The notes below the pieces were generated by a model. The model did not search any database. It had not been told where the DNA came from and worked only from the letters and a program-made list of their open reading frames with translations. This document shows positions 1 to 6,401 of a stretch of 8,611 nt of DNA, piece by piece. Location of the stretch: positions 1 through 8,611 of the forward strand of contig CAKSWM010000048.1 in NCBI GenBank assembly GCA_934511545.1, given 5' to 3'. The position numbers and the translations under genes are program-made. Numbering within the stretch: the first letter of the stretch is position 1; each line of letters begins with the position of its first letter. The stretch comes from an uncultured Oscillospiraceae bacterium (GTDB lineage: Bacteria > Bacillota > Clostridia > Oscillospirales > Oscillospiraceae).

Positions 1-139
1 GTCAGCAATGTCCGAAGAAATATCCAAAATACTGGGAAAAATAGGCCCTCAAAGAGTAATGGATAGAACAGTTTCTTATCAAAAAGTACATATAAAGACC
101 GCTGACCCGCGCCATGTGCGCATAAAGTCAGCGGTCTGA
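1..139 (+). other. Left edge: possible 3' tail of a plus-strand gene, not assignable
   Basis: No gene can be supported here. Two plus-strand readings enter from the window edge. One stops at a TAG at 42-44 and would leave a lysine-rich tail (CPKKYPKYWEK) about 50 bases before the hairpin at 96-137. The other stays open to a TGA at 137-139 but reads straight through that hairpin, which is unlike a real coding end. The TAG reading followed by the terminator is the more natural picture of a plus-strand gene ending convergently with the flavoprotein gene. Neither tail is long enough to recognise a family. The upstream sequence would be needed to decide. Confidence 0.2.
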
Positions 140-144
140 TTTTT
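96..144. terminator. Hairpin terminator, probably bidirectional
   Basis: An 11-base stem, AGACCGCTGAC at 96-106, pairs perfectly with its complement at 127-137. A nested GCGC/GCGC stem (109-112 with 118-121) closes most of the loop. On the plus strand it is followed by TGATTTTTAAAT; on the minus strand by TTTATATG. It lies about 95 bases past the minus-strand flavoprotein stop, so it can end that transcript and also a plus-strand transcript arriving from the left. Confidence 0.7.
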
Positions 145-232
145 AAATATCCGGTCACGGAGAATGCTCCGCAGAACGCTCGATACTCCCGTTGACAGAG
201 AGTATCAATCTGCGTCCTTTACGCGATTCTTC
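145..232. other. Gene-free 3' flank with two small hairpins
   Basis: This is the spacer between the flavoprotein stop codon and the terminator. It contains a 7-bp inverted repeat (GATACTC at 182-188 with GAGTATC at 200-206) and a 5-bp hairpin (CGGAG at 158-162 with CTCCG at 167-171). Neither carries a T-tract, so they are at most 3' UTR structure. Nothing else is visible. Confidence 0.35.
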
Positions 233-2119
233 TTACGCCTTTGCAAACCCGGCGGCGTTCGTACCGGCGAGTCGGCCGAAGGTTATGCAGCTCGAGTGGC
301 TGATGCCGGGCAGTATCATCGGGTAATCGACCGGGAAGCGGTTGCCCTGGATATTGCCGCAGACATACAGGCCGGGTATGGGCCGTCTGTCCCCGTCAAA
401 TACGTTGCAGTCGCTGCCGCAGTCGAGACCACCGACAGTGCACAGGACGCCGGCCGTGCCGATATTGCTGGCAAAGAAGGGTCCCTGTTCGATCAGGAAC
501 ATACGTGCGCCAGTCTTGCCGAAGTCCTCGTCAACGCCCTTGCGGCAGAGCTCGTTGTATCTCTCGATCGTCTTGAGAGCCGCGGCCTTTGCCTCGGGCT
601 CAAGCTCCAGCTTTTCGACAAGTTCCTCAATGGTATCCGCCATGACGACGCGCTTTCCGGGGCCCTGCCTGTTGGCGGAATCGATGATATCCTCAAGATT
701 CGTATAGCTGTCGTTGGCCATCCAGCGCTGCTGGGGATTGACGGCGGTGGAAGCCGCGGGCGCAACGCCGCAGGCCGCGCCGTGGCCGGGGTTCAGCTTC
801 GGCAGATATTCCTCGATCTTCGAGTCGAATATCTGATAGCCCCTGCACTCGCGCTGGCGGGCAAGGATATGCTCCCAGGACTGGCCGTCGAGTTCCTCGT
901 TCATGAAGCGTTCGCCGTTTGCGTTGATGTTCAGCATACCGGCGCAGCCGAGCGCGCCGCCCATGCAGTGGTTTATCAGGCCGATTGGGCCGTCCTCCAT
1001 GACCGCGCCGATGTGCATTGCCATCTTGTGACCGTCGCCGACATTTATGCGGTACGGATTCTTCGGATTGCGCATACTGAAACCGAGACTGTCGCGGATA
1101 GCCCACGGCGCATAGTAATAGGTCATAGCCTCGTCGCCGACGAAGTCGCCCGTTGCAAGGATAACGGACTTTGCGTTGCACTGGGTGACCTTTCCGGTTT
1201 TGGTGTTCTGCACGATGACGCCGGTCATCTCGCCGGAGTCTGCGCGCAGAAGCTTCTTTGCCGGGGTGTTCCAGAAACACTTGATGTTGCCCGTGCGCAT
1301 ACCTACCAGAAGGCTGTTCCACATCTCGGGAACAAGGCTGGGCGCCAGACGCAGGGTCACGGGATATGCCTTGGCAAATTCCTTGTCCATGTCCCATCCC
1401 TCGGGCAGCGGCCAGCGCTCGGGAACGACCCAGTTTTTCACGTCCGCGGGCAGGACCTCGGTCGTGCTGCCCATGACATATACGTCGGGAGTTCCCTCCA
1501 TGAACCAGTCGAAGCACTCGCCGTTGTGCTCGACCCAATACTTGAAGGCCCTGTAATCGGGTCTCCAGCCAAGGTCGCGCATGAACTGGTTGAAGATCTC
1601 TTCCTTATACGCGGTGTAGTCCTTGCCCCACCACTTTTTCTCGAGTTCGGAACCGATGACAGCAATGTCGCCGGAACGCCCGCGCGGGCCGTTCATCTTC
1701 TCGAAGAGCGCGACCTTTGCGCCCGCCTCCGCCGCGGCTCTGGCGGCGCTCGTGCCGGCAAGTCCGGCTCCCAGCACTATGACGTCGGTTTCGATGATCT
1801 CGTCAACATGGTCAAACTCCGGCTCCTCGCCAAGCCACTGCTCCATGGTGATGGAGCTGCCGTCGAGGTTATGGGGCATTCCGTTTTTAATGAGCGGGAA
1901 CTCTCGCGGGAAAGATATGTCCGCAGGCAGTATATCCTCGGGGACGCCGCCCTCGGGCACTATCGCCTCGAACGGACAGACCCGGTAGCATGCGCTGCAG
2001 CCGATGCATTTTTCGGGGTCGATTGCAAAGTGGGGGCCTGCGGGACCCAGGGCATCCTTCGGGCAGATGCCCGAACAGGTGCCGCATCCAACGCATTCGT
2101 TCGATACTGCGTATTTCAT
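233..2119 (-). CDS. Fumarate reductase-like FAD oxidoreductase with N-terminal 2x[4Fe-4S] ferredoxin domain
   Basis: The protein has 628 residues and no visible signal peptide, so it is probably cytoplasmic. Residues 1-50 form a bacterial-type ferredoxin domain with two clusters: Cys9, 12, 15, 19 and Cys38, 41, 44, 48. After a linker, a Rossmann FAD site begins near residue 112 (GAGLAG at 117-122, ribose-binding Glu140). The rest resembles the FAD_binding_2 fumarate reductase/succinate dehydrogenase flavoprotein family, including NANGERFMNEE and a C-terminal GLYVCGN with PGISHSSCITFGRLAG. The start is the ATG at 2119: GAGGAGG lies a few bases upstream, whereas the in-frame ATG at 2179 falls inside the promoter. 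In this family the flavin reduces (or oxidises) a C=C bond next to a carboxyl or keto group; the fused clusters suggest electrons come from ferredoxin or another low-potential carrier. That direction is inference. It is transcribed alone, with a terminator on each side. The substrate is unknown; relatives act on fumarate, urocanate, steroids and others. Confidence 0.88.
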   Translation of the reverse strand: MKYAVSNECVGCGTCSGICPKDALGPAGPHFAIDPEKCIGCSACYRVCPFEAIVPEGGVPEDILPADISFPREFPLIKNGMPHNLDGSSITMEQWLGEEPEFDHVDEIIETDVIVLGAGLAGTSAARAAAEAGAKVALFEKMNGPRGRSGDIAVIGSELEKKWWGKDYTAYKEEIFNQFMRDLGWRPDYRAFKYWVEHNGECFDWFMEGTPDVYVMGSTTEVLPADVKNWVVPERWPLPEGWDMDKEFAKAYPVTLRLAPSLVPEMWNSLLVGMRTGNIKCFWNTPAKKLLRADSGEMTGVIVQNTKTGKVTQCNAKSVILATGDFVGDEAMTYYYAPWAIRDSLGFSMRNPKNPYRINVGDGHKMAMHIGAVMEDGPIGLINHCMGGALGCAGMLNINANGERFMNEELDGQSWEHILARQRECRGYQIFDSKIEEYLPKLNPGHGAACGVAPAASTAVNPQQRWMANDSYTNLEDIIDSANRQGPGKRVVMADTIEELVEKLELEPEAKAAALKTIERYNELCRKGVDEDFGKTGARMFLIEQGPFFASNIGTAGVLCTVGGLDCGSDCNVFDGDRRPIPGLYVCGNIQGNRFPVDYPMILPGISHSSCITFGRLAGTNAAGFAKA

Positions 2120-2125
2120 GTGTTT

Positions 2126-2132
2126 CCTCCTC
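2126..2132 (-). promoter_or_regulatory. Ribosome binding site of the flavoprotein gene
   Basis: GAGGAGG on the minus strand ends six bases before the ATG at 2119. It fixes the start at 2119 rather than at the upstream in-frame ATG at 2179. Confidence 0.85.
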
Positions 2133-2156
2133 GATTCATTTTTAATGACTTGATTA

Positions 2157-2186
2157 AGTATATACCATTCCTTGTACATAAGTCAA
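2157..2186 (-). promoter_or_regulatory. Sigma-A type promoter for the flavoprotein gene
   Basis: On the minus strand, TTGACT (2186-2181) and TATACT (2162-2157) are separated by 18 bases. TGG just before TATATACT may add an extended -10. Transcription should start near 2150, giving a leader of roughly 30 bases with the ribosome site. The promoter follows the cysS terminator, so the flavoprotein gene is an independent unit. Confidence 0.75.
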
Positions 2187-2195
2187 ATATTTATG
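2177..2195. promoter_or_regulatory. Candidate operator overlapping the flavoprotein -35 box
   Basis: An inverted repeat, CATAA-N9-TTATG, covers the -35 hexamer at 2181-2186. A protein bound here would block RNA polymerase. A second short palindrome, ATTGGTCCAAT at 2233-2243, lies about 50 bases upstream of the -35. Both are short enough to occur by chance in AT-rich intergenic DNA. No regulator gene is present in the window to pair with them. Confidence 0.25.
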
Positions 2196-2252
2196 GCAGA
2201 ATCCATGACGTTTTTTGTGAAAAGAGCATAAAATTGGTCCAATCTTCCACAA

Positions 2253-2291
2253 ATAAAAGAAGTATCCGCGAAAAGCGGATACTTCTTTTAT
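2253..2291 (-). terminator. Rho-independent terminator of the cysE-cysS operon
   Basis: A perfect stem of about 17 bp (2253-2269 with 2275-2291; core AAAAGAAGTATCCGC) closes a five-base loop. On the minus strand the T-rich end CTTCTTTTATTTG follows. It starts 18 bases after the cysS stop. The stem is symmetric enough to work in both directions, but there is no plus-strand gene to end here. Confidence 0.9.
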
Positions 2292-2309
2292 GCAGTCGGG
2301 AACAGCCGT

Positions 2310-3719
2310 TTATGCCTTTTTCCATTTAACGCCCTGGGGAGTGTCCTCAAGGACAATGCCGCGGGCCTTCAGCTCATCGCGGATGCGGTCTGCCTCCGCC
2401 CAGTTTTTGGCCTTGCGCGCGGCCTGGCGCTGCTCTATGAGAGCCTCGATCTCCGCCGTCTCGCCGTCGTCCTCTCCCTCCTGACCGAAGGGTATGCCGA
2501 GAACGCCGCACAGTTCAAGAAATTCGGCGCGGCAAGCCTCCGCAAGAGCCTTCGTCGGATCCGCCGCAGGGGAAACGGCGGAGTTTATCTCACGCACCAT
2601 CTCGAAAATGACGGAAATGGCGTCTGCTGTGTTGAAGTCGTCGTCCATGACATCGTCGAACTTGACGCGGTATTTGTCAAGTCCGGAGGCAACTGCGGTC
2701 TCCTCCGGCGTCATCTCTCCCTCTCTGCCGTTGGCGGCAAAGAAGTCGAGGTTTGCCTTGGCCGTGCGCAGACGCTCAAGCGCAGACTTTGCCTGCATGA
2801 GTATTTCGCCGGAATAATTCAGCGGGCTGCGGTAATGGCTCATGAGCATGAACATCCGGATGCAGTCATAGCCATATGCCTCCGCCGCCTCGCGGACGGT
2901 GAAGAAGTTGCCGAGAGACTTGCTCATCTTTCTGTTATCGATGTTGATGAACCCGTTGTGCACCCAGTAGTTGACGAATTTGCAGCCGTTGGCCGCCTCT
3001 GACTGGGCTATCTCGTTCTCATGATGCGGGAAAGCAAGGTCGCTGCCGCCGCAATGGATATCTATCGTCTTGCCGAGGTATCGGTTGGACATGGCGGAGC
3101 ACTCGATGTGCCAGCCGGGGCGGCCCTTTCCCCAGGGGGAATCCCATGCGGGTTCTCCGGGCTTTGCTGCCTTCCACAGCGCGAAATCGAGCGGGTTTTC
3201 CTTTATATCTCCGACCTCGATGCGTGCGCCGGACTTGAGATCGTCGATCGGCTGGTGGCTCAGCTTGCCGTAGCCCTCGAACCGGAGCGTGCGGTAATAC
3301 ACGTCGCCGCCTACAGGATAGGCATAGCCCTTGTCTATCAGGGTTTGGATAAGCTCGATTATCTGCGGGATGTTTTCGGTCGCTCTGGGATGGACGGTCG
3401 CCTCATGCACGCCGAGGGCCATGGCGTCAACGAAATACTCGGCGATATACTTCTCCGCGATCTCCGCGGCGGAAACGCCTTCCTCGTTGGCCTTGTTTAT
3501 GATCTTGTCGTCCACGTCGGTGAAGTTCTGCACGAACTTTACCTCATAGCCGCGATACTCAAGATAGCGGCGCAGGACATCGAACATGATTATCGGGCGG
3601 GCGTTGCCGACATGAATGTAATTATACACCGTCGGGCCGCAGGCATACATACGGACCTTGCCCTCCTCGATCGGGACAAACTCCTCCTTCTGCATGGTCA
3701 TAGTGTTGAAAAGCTTCAT
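2310..3719 (-). CDS. cysS: Cysteinyl-tRNA synthetase
   Basis: This class I aminoacyl-tRNA synthetase activates cysteine with ATP and charges tRNA-Cys in the cytoplasm. Its 469 residues match the usual family length. The N-terminal catalytic domain shows the family signature [15 protein letters not shown], with the HIGH-type motif HVGN at 36-39, and KMSKS at 264-268. The expected zinc ligands, which discriminate cysteine from serine, are present: Cys27, Cys207 (ECSAM), His232 and Glu236 in PHHENE. The C-terminal part (about 320-469) is the helical DALR/anticodon-binding region. The ATG at 3719 overlaps the cysE stop as ATGA, so the two genes are translationally coupled. Both are controlled by the upstream cysteine T-box. 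No missing key residue or frameshift is seen. Confidence 0.98.
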   Translation of the reverse strand: MKLFNTMTMQKEEFVPIEEGKVRMYACGPTVYNYIHVGNARPIIMFDVLRRYLEYRGYEVKFVQNFTDVDDKIINKANEEGVSAAEIAEKYIAEYFVDAMALGVHEATVHPRATENIPQIIELIQTLIDKGYAYPVGGDVYYRTLRFEGYGKLSHQPIDDLKSGARIEVGDIKENPLDFALWKAAKPGEPAWDSPWGKGRPGWHIECSAMSNRYLGKTIDIHCGGSDLAFPHHENEIAQSEAANGCKFVNYWVHNGFINIDNRKMSKSLGNFFTVREAAEAYGYDCIRMFMLMSHYRSPLNYSGEILMQAKSALERLRTAKANLDFFAANGREGEMTPEETAVASGLDKYRVKFDDVMDDDFNTADAISVIFEMVREINSAVSPAADPTKALAEACRAEFLELCGVLGIPFGQEGEDDGETAEIEALIEQRQAARKAKNWAEADRIRDELKARGIVLEDTPQGVKWKKA

Positions 3720-4378
3720 TTATCTGTCTCCTTTGAATCAGAAAGGTTTTCCATTACGTATTTTTCAAGTATCTGCATCTGCTCACGCAGGGCGGACAGC
3801 TCGACCTCGACGGGGTCCGTGACACTGACCTGATCGACCTCCGCGGCGAAGTTTACCCGCTTTCCGGCGATCCTGACGACACGCGCTGGCACGCCGACGG
3901 CGGTGCTGTCCGGCGGTATCTCCGTCAGGACCACGGCGTTGGAAGCGATGCGGCTGTTGTCGCCGACTTTGAACGGGCCGAGTATCTTGGCTCCGGAGCC
4001 GACGAGCACATTGTTGCCTATCGTCGGGTGGCGTTTTCCGGTGTCCTTGCCGGTGCCTCCGAGCGTCACTCCCTGGTACAGAAGCACGTCGTCGCCGATC
4101 TCCGCGGTCTCTCCGATGACTATGCCCATTCCGTGGTCGATGACGAGACGCCGGCCGATCTTTGCTCCGGGGTGTATCTCAATGCCGGTCTTTTTCCGCG
4201 AGCGCTGTGAAATGAGCCGTGCAAGAAAAAACAGCTTGTGCTCGTAGCACCAGTGCGCCCGTCTGTGAGCGCGCGTGGCCTTGAGTCCCGGATACAGCGT
4301 CAGTATCTCGAAGCCGGAGCGCGCTGCGGGGTCGCGCGCCTTGTATGCATTTATAGTTTCGCGAAGGTCATTGAACAA
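3716..4378 (-). CDS. cysE: Serine O-acetyltransferase (EpsC/short CysE type)
   Basis: It makes O-acetylserine from serine and acetyl-CoA, the first step of cysteine synthesis. The 220-residue protein has a short helical N-terminal part (1-65) and then a left-handed beta-helix of hexapeptide repeats (about 66-185): [10 protein letters not shown], the catalytic-region [12 protein letters not shown] with His82, [18 protein letters not shown] with His117, and [14 protein letters not shown]. It is shorter than the enteric enzyme (about 273 residues), as is usual in Firmicutes. The start is a TTG at 4378: GGAGG ends nine bases before it, and no in-frame ATG or GTG is available near by. The C-terminal tail (about 190-220) is charged and may form a short helix. 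cysS follows with a 4-base overlap. Expression is governed by the T-box leader, so the enzyme should be made when charged tRNA-Cys is scarce. Confidence 0.97.
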   Translation of the reverse strand: MFNDLRETINAYKARDPAARSGFEILTLYPGLKATRAHRRAHWCYEHKLFFLARLISQRSRKKTGIEIHPGAKIGRRLVIDHGMGIVIGETAEIGDDVLLYQGVTLGGTGKDTGKRHPTIGNNVLVGSGAKILGPFKVGDNSRIASNAVVLTEIPPDSTAVGVPARVVRIAGKRVNFAAEVDQVSVTDPVEVELSALREQMQILEKYVMENLSDSKETDK

Positions 4379-4387
4379 TATATACCA

Positions 4388-4392
4388 CCTCC
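4388..4392 (-). promoter_or_regulatory. Ribosome binding site supporting the cysE TTG start
   Basis: GGAGG on the minus strand sits nine bases before the TTG at 4378 and 10 bases after the T-box terminator U-tract. It is the evidence that translation begins at TTG. Confidence 0.8.
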
Positions 4393-4401
4393 GAATAAAA
4401 T

Positions 4402-4435
4402 AAAAAGCCTCTTACGGTCATCTTCCGTAAGAGGC
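4402..4435 (-). terminator. T-box terminator hairpin
   Basis: GCCTCTTACGG (4435-4425) pairs perfectly with its complement at 4417-4407 around a seven-base loop, followed by TTTTTATTTT. Its 5' strand includes CTCTT, which can instead pair with the AGAG of the T-box element at 4460-4457. This is the mutually exclusive terminator/antiterminator arrangement of T-box leaders. Confidence 0.92.
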
Positions 4436-4655
4436 GAAAAATTTTTCGCGGTTCCACTCTCGTTTATAGCTCTGCCGGCGCATCACCGGTCCGGACGTTA
4501 ACGCCGTCATACGCGGGCGCATTTCCTCGCCCGGCGGCTCCGGGGCGCATTTTCCGCCATACGCTGCCGGTCCCGCTTTCAGCCAAACGGCGGGCCCTCT
4601 CTGCTGCGCGCATCCCTGCGGTACTTTTCCCTTTCACAGCCATATTTCCTATTAC
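4402..4655 (-). ncRNA. Cysteine-specific T-box riboswitch (tRNA-Cys sensor)
   Basis: The leader reads uncharged tRNA-Cys and lets transcription enter cysE-cysS. The T-box element AGAGTGGAACCGCG lies at 4460-4447, followed by a CGAAAAATTTTTCG helix and the terminator. Stem I can be traced: AGTA (4625-4622) on the 5' side of the specifier loop; CCGC (4621-4618) pairs with GCGG (4557-4554); ATGCGC (4613-4608) with GCGTAT (4564-4559); CAGAGAG and a distal CCCGC/GCGGG hairpin (4594-4590 with 4576-4572). The specifier is TGC at 4549-4547, in GGAAAATGCG, a cysteine codon followed by a purine. The bulge reads UGGA; its A would pair with a U at tRNA position 73, which is the discriminator of tRNA-Cys. 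Two independent contacts therefore agree. A CGGGCG/CGCCCG hairpin (4533-4528 with 4519-4514) fits Stem II. The 5' end is estimated from the promoter. Confidence 0.95.
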
Positions 4656-4661
4656 CGATTG

Positions 4662-4691
4662 ATTTTATCACGACCCGAAGCGCCTTGTCAA
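4662..4691 (-). promoter_or_regulatory. Strong promoter for the T-box-cysE-cysS unit
   Basis: TTGACA (4691-4686) and TAAAAT (4667-4662) are 18 bases apart, and TG one base before the -10 (4670-4669) makes an extended -10. Transcription should start near 4655, about 30 bases before the AGTA of Stem I. The promoter lies between the rsmA terminator and the riboswitch, so the operon does not depend on readthrough from rsmA. Confidence 0.88.
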
Positions 4692-4700
4692 GAGGCACGG

Positions 4701-4726
4701 CAAAGGGGCGCCCGGGCGCCCCTTTG
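4701..4726 (-). terminator. 26-bp perfect palindrome after rsmA, probable terminator
   Basis: The half-site CAAAGGGGCGCCC is followed directly by its exact complement, giving a very stable GC-rich hairpin five bases past the rsmA stop codon. The minus-strand hairpin ends in CCCCTTTG and has no clear T-tract after it (GCCGTGCC follows). It may therefore stop transcription inefficiently, or mainly protect the 3' end. The position at the end of the ribosomal cluster and just before a new promoter favours a terminator role. Confidence 0.6.
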
Positions 4727-4731
4727 AGCAT

Positions 4732-5586
4732 TCACATAATGCCATAGATCTCGTTTGTGAGCGCCGCGAAGCCGCTTATATCCAGCGATTCACCGCGCAC
4801 GCGGACGTCGAATCCGGCGCTGCGGACGGCGCTTTCCAGCTTTTCCTTCGGCAGCGGGACCCCGCTGCACAGCGCGTTGACCAGCGTTTTGCGGCGCTGG
4901 TTGAACGCCGCGCGGACAATGCGGAAGAAAAGCTCCTCGCTTCTGACCTCTGCGGGCGGCGTTTTTCGCGGCGTGAGACGTATCACGCTCGAGGTCACCT
5001 TCGGCTGCGGCACAAAGCAGCCCGGCGGCACATCGAAAAGTATCTTCGGCTCGGTGTGCCAGTTTGCGTATACGGTGAAAGCGCCGTAATCGGCCGTACC
5101 CGCCTTTGCGCAGAGCCGGCGCGCGACCTCGCGCTGGATCATCACCGTTATGCTCTCAAAGCAGCGTGCCTCGATAAAGGCCGTGAGCAGCGGACTTGTT
5201 ATGTTATACGGCAGATTCGCGCAGACTGCGGGGCGCAGAGCGCCGAGCTTTTCGCGCACCAGCGCCGGGATATCCAGCTTCAGCACATCGGCAAACACGA
5301 TCTCAACATTGTCCCTGCCCGCCATCGTTTCGGCCAGCACCGGGCGCAGCGCGGAGTCGAGTTCGACCGCAACGACCTTTCCGGCGCGCAGAGAGAGCTG
5401 TTCGGTAAGGCACCCGACGCCGGGCCCGACCTCAAGAACGCCGTTTTCCGATCCGATCCCGGACTCGTCCGCTATGCGCTCCGGCACCCAGGCGGCCGTC
5501 AAAAAGTTCTGCCCCATCGATTTTGAAAAACGGAAGCCGTGGCGCAGGAGCAGCGCGCGCACCTCGGAATAATTCGTAAGCTCCAT
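4732..5586 (-). CDS. rsmA: 16S rRNA (adenine1518-N6/adenine1519-N6)-dimethyltransferase
   Basis: RsmA (KsgA) dimethylates two adjacent adenines in helix 45 of 16S rRNA during late 30S assembly, using S-adenosylmethionine. The 284 residues match the family length. The N-terminal FRFSKSMGQNFL (19-29) is the family entry motif. The SAM fold follows: motif I EVGPGVG (52-58), acidic VAVELD with Glu75, FAD (98-100), and the catalytic NLPY at 124-127. FVPQPKVTSSVIRL is the usual post-catalytic motif, and a helical C-terminal domain ends the protein. The ATG at 5586 is chosen because MELTNYSEVRALLLRHGFRFSK aligns with normal family N-termini, although its ribosome site is crowded: GAGG abuts the ATG. 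It starts six bases after the coaW stop, so reinitiation or coupling from coaW is likely. Loss of the enzyme is known to give kasugamycin resistance in other bacteria. Confidence 0.97.
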   Translation of the reverse strand: MELTNYSEVRALLLRHGFRFSKSMGQNFLTAAWVPERIADESGIGSENGVLEVGPGVGCLTEQLSLRAGKVVAVELDSALRPVLAETMAGRDNVEIVFADVLKLDIPALVREKLGALRPAVCANLPYNITSPLLTAFIEARCFESITVMIQREVARRLCAKAGTADYGAFTVYANWHTEPKILFDVPPGCFVPQPKVTSSVIRLTPRKTPPAEVRSEELFFRIVRAAFNQRRKTLVNALCSGVPLPKEKLESAVRSAGFDVRVRGESLDISGFAALTNEIYGIM

Positions 5587-5592
5587 CCTCGC

Positions 5593-6375
5593 TCACACCA
5601 ACAGCGCGGCGCCGAAGGCAGTCGCACACTCGGCGTGAGGCGGGATCAGAAACTCGATGCCGTATATCTTCTGGAAGTTATGGAAGTTGATCTGCGCGGC
5701 CTCGCTTGTGACGAGAGCACCCGTCAGCACAACGCTGCTGACATCCGCAGTTCTGGCGGCAAACAGCGCCATCGAACCGACGACCTGAAGGATCAGGTTG
5801 GTGATTCCAGCGGCCCAATCGTTTTTTGTCGCTTCGGGCGATATCTTCGCAAGGTTTGCGGCCGTGATGCGCGGATCGAGAAAGTCCGAGCCGGGCCGGA
5901 TATCGCCGATGGACAGGTCAACGTTTGCAAGGCTTCCGTCCATCGCGGCCCTGAGCAGGGTCTCCGCGCTGTCGAAGCCGAGAAGGCTGCCCAGTCCGCA
6001 GAGCGTTCCTCCGCCGACTCCGGTGCCGCCGATGTGGGCGATCTTATCCCCGTCCACGGATATATAGGCGGTACCCGTTCCGACGCTGGCGGCGACCAGC
6101 CTGCCGCGGCCGGACAAAACTCTTGCACCCGTTCCGGCGGCCTGGAACTCGTCCACGAGCTTACAGGGGGCAACAAGCTTTTTTGTATCGACACCGGTCG
6201 AGCCGAGCCCGGTCAGGGCGATCCTGTGCAGCCGGCGCGGGTCGATGCCGCTGGACTCCATGGCCTCCAGAATATCGGGATGGCCGTTTATATAACGCTT
6301 GAAAATGAGCTTTCCGTCGCGCGCGGCGGCCAGCTTGACAGCCGAGGCGCCGATGTCGATTCCAAGATTAGTCAT
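5593..6375 (-). CDS. coaW: Type II pantothenate kinase
   Basis: It phosphorylates pantothenate with ATP, the first step of coenzyme A synthesis. The 260 residues fit the bacterial type II (fumble-like, acetate kinase/hexokinase fold) kinases, such as the one in Staphylococcus aureus. Visible features: the phosphate-binding start GIDIGASAVK (5-14), the probable catalytic Glu76 in VDEFQAAG, SVGTGTAY (98-104), and GGTGVGGGTLCGLGSLLG (116-133). PRITAANLAKI and the C-terminal ALVTSEAA and TAFGAALLV also fit the fold. The first loop has GA where the staphylococcal enzyme has GG. The ATG at 6375 is preceded by AGGTGA at a suitable distance. It follows trmD by 26 bases and precedes rsmA by 6, so it belongs to the ribosome/tRNA cluster although its own role is metabolic. 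Type II enzymes of this group are generally less sensitive to CoA feedback; that is family knowledge and not visible here. Confidence 0.92.
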   Translation of the reverse strand: MTNLGIDIGASAVKLAAARDGKLIFKRYINGHPDILEAMESSGIDPRRLHRIALTGLGSTGVDTKKLVAPCKLVDEFQAAGTGARVLSGRGRLVAASVGTGTAYISVDGDKIAHIGGTGVGGGTLCGLGSLLGFDSAETLLRAAMDGSLANVDLSIGDIRPGSDFLDPRITAANLAKISPEATKNDWAAGITNLILQVVGSMALFAARTADVSSVVLTGALVTSEAAQINFHNFQKIYGIEFLIPPHAECATAFGAALLV

Positions 6376-6401
6376 AGTTTCACCTGCTTTGTTTCTGCCG
6401 C

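Noticed and set aside
2120..2179. A 20-residue N-terminal extension of the flavoprotein starting at 2179
   Set aside because: The extra codons overlap the -10 and -35 boxes and have no ribosome site, whereas the ATG at 2119 follows GAGGAGG and begins directly at the ferredoxin domain.
164..2329. A 721-codon open frame on the plus strand opposite the flavoprotein gene
   Set aside because: It is exactly antisense to a gene with clear ferredoxin and FAD motifs, shows no recognisable domain, runs through the flavoprotein promoter and the cysS terminator, and has no ribosome site. Long antisense frames are common opposite GC-rich genes.
3021..3833. A 270-codon plus-strand frame opposite cysS and the end of cysE
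   Set aside because: It is a mirror of conserved synthetase codons, with no domain, promoter or ribosome site of its own.
4238..4501. A small plus-strand open frame across the cysE start and T-box
   Set aside because: The region is fully explained by the T-box terminator, antiterminator and cysE ribosome site on the other strand.
4519..4521. Second TGC as the T-box specifier codon
   Set aside because: It lies in the loop and 3' arm of a separate hairpin (4533-4514), while the TGC at 4549-4547 is correctly placed opposite AGTA in Stem I.
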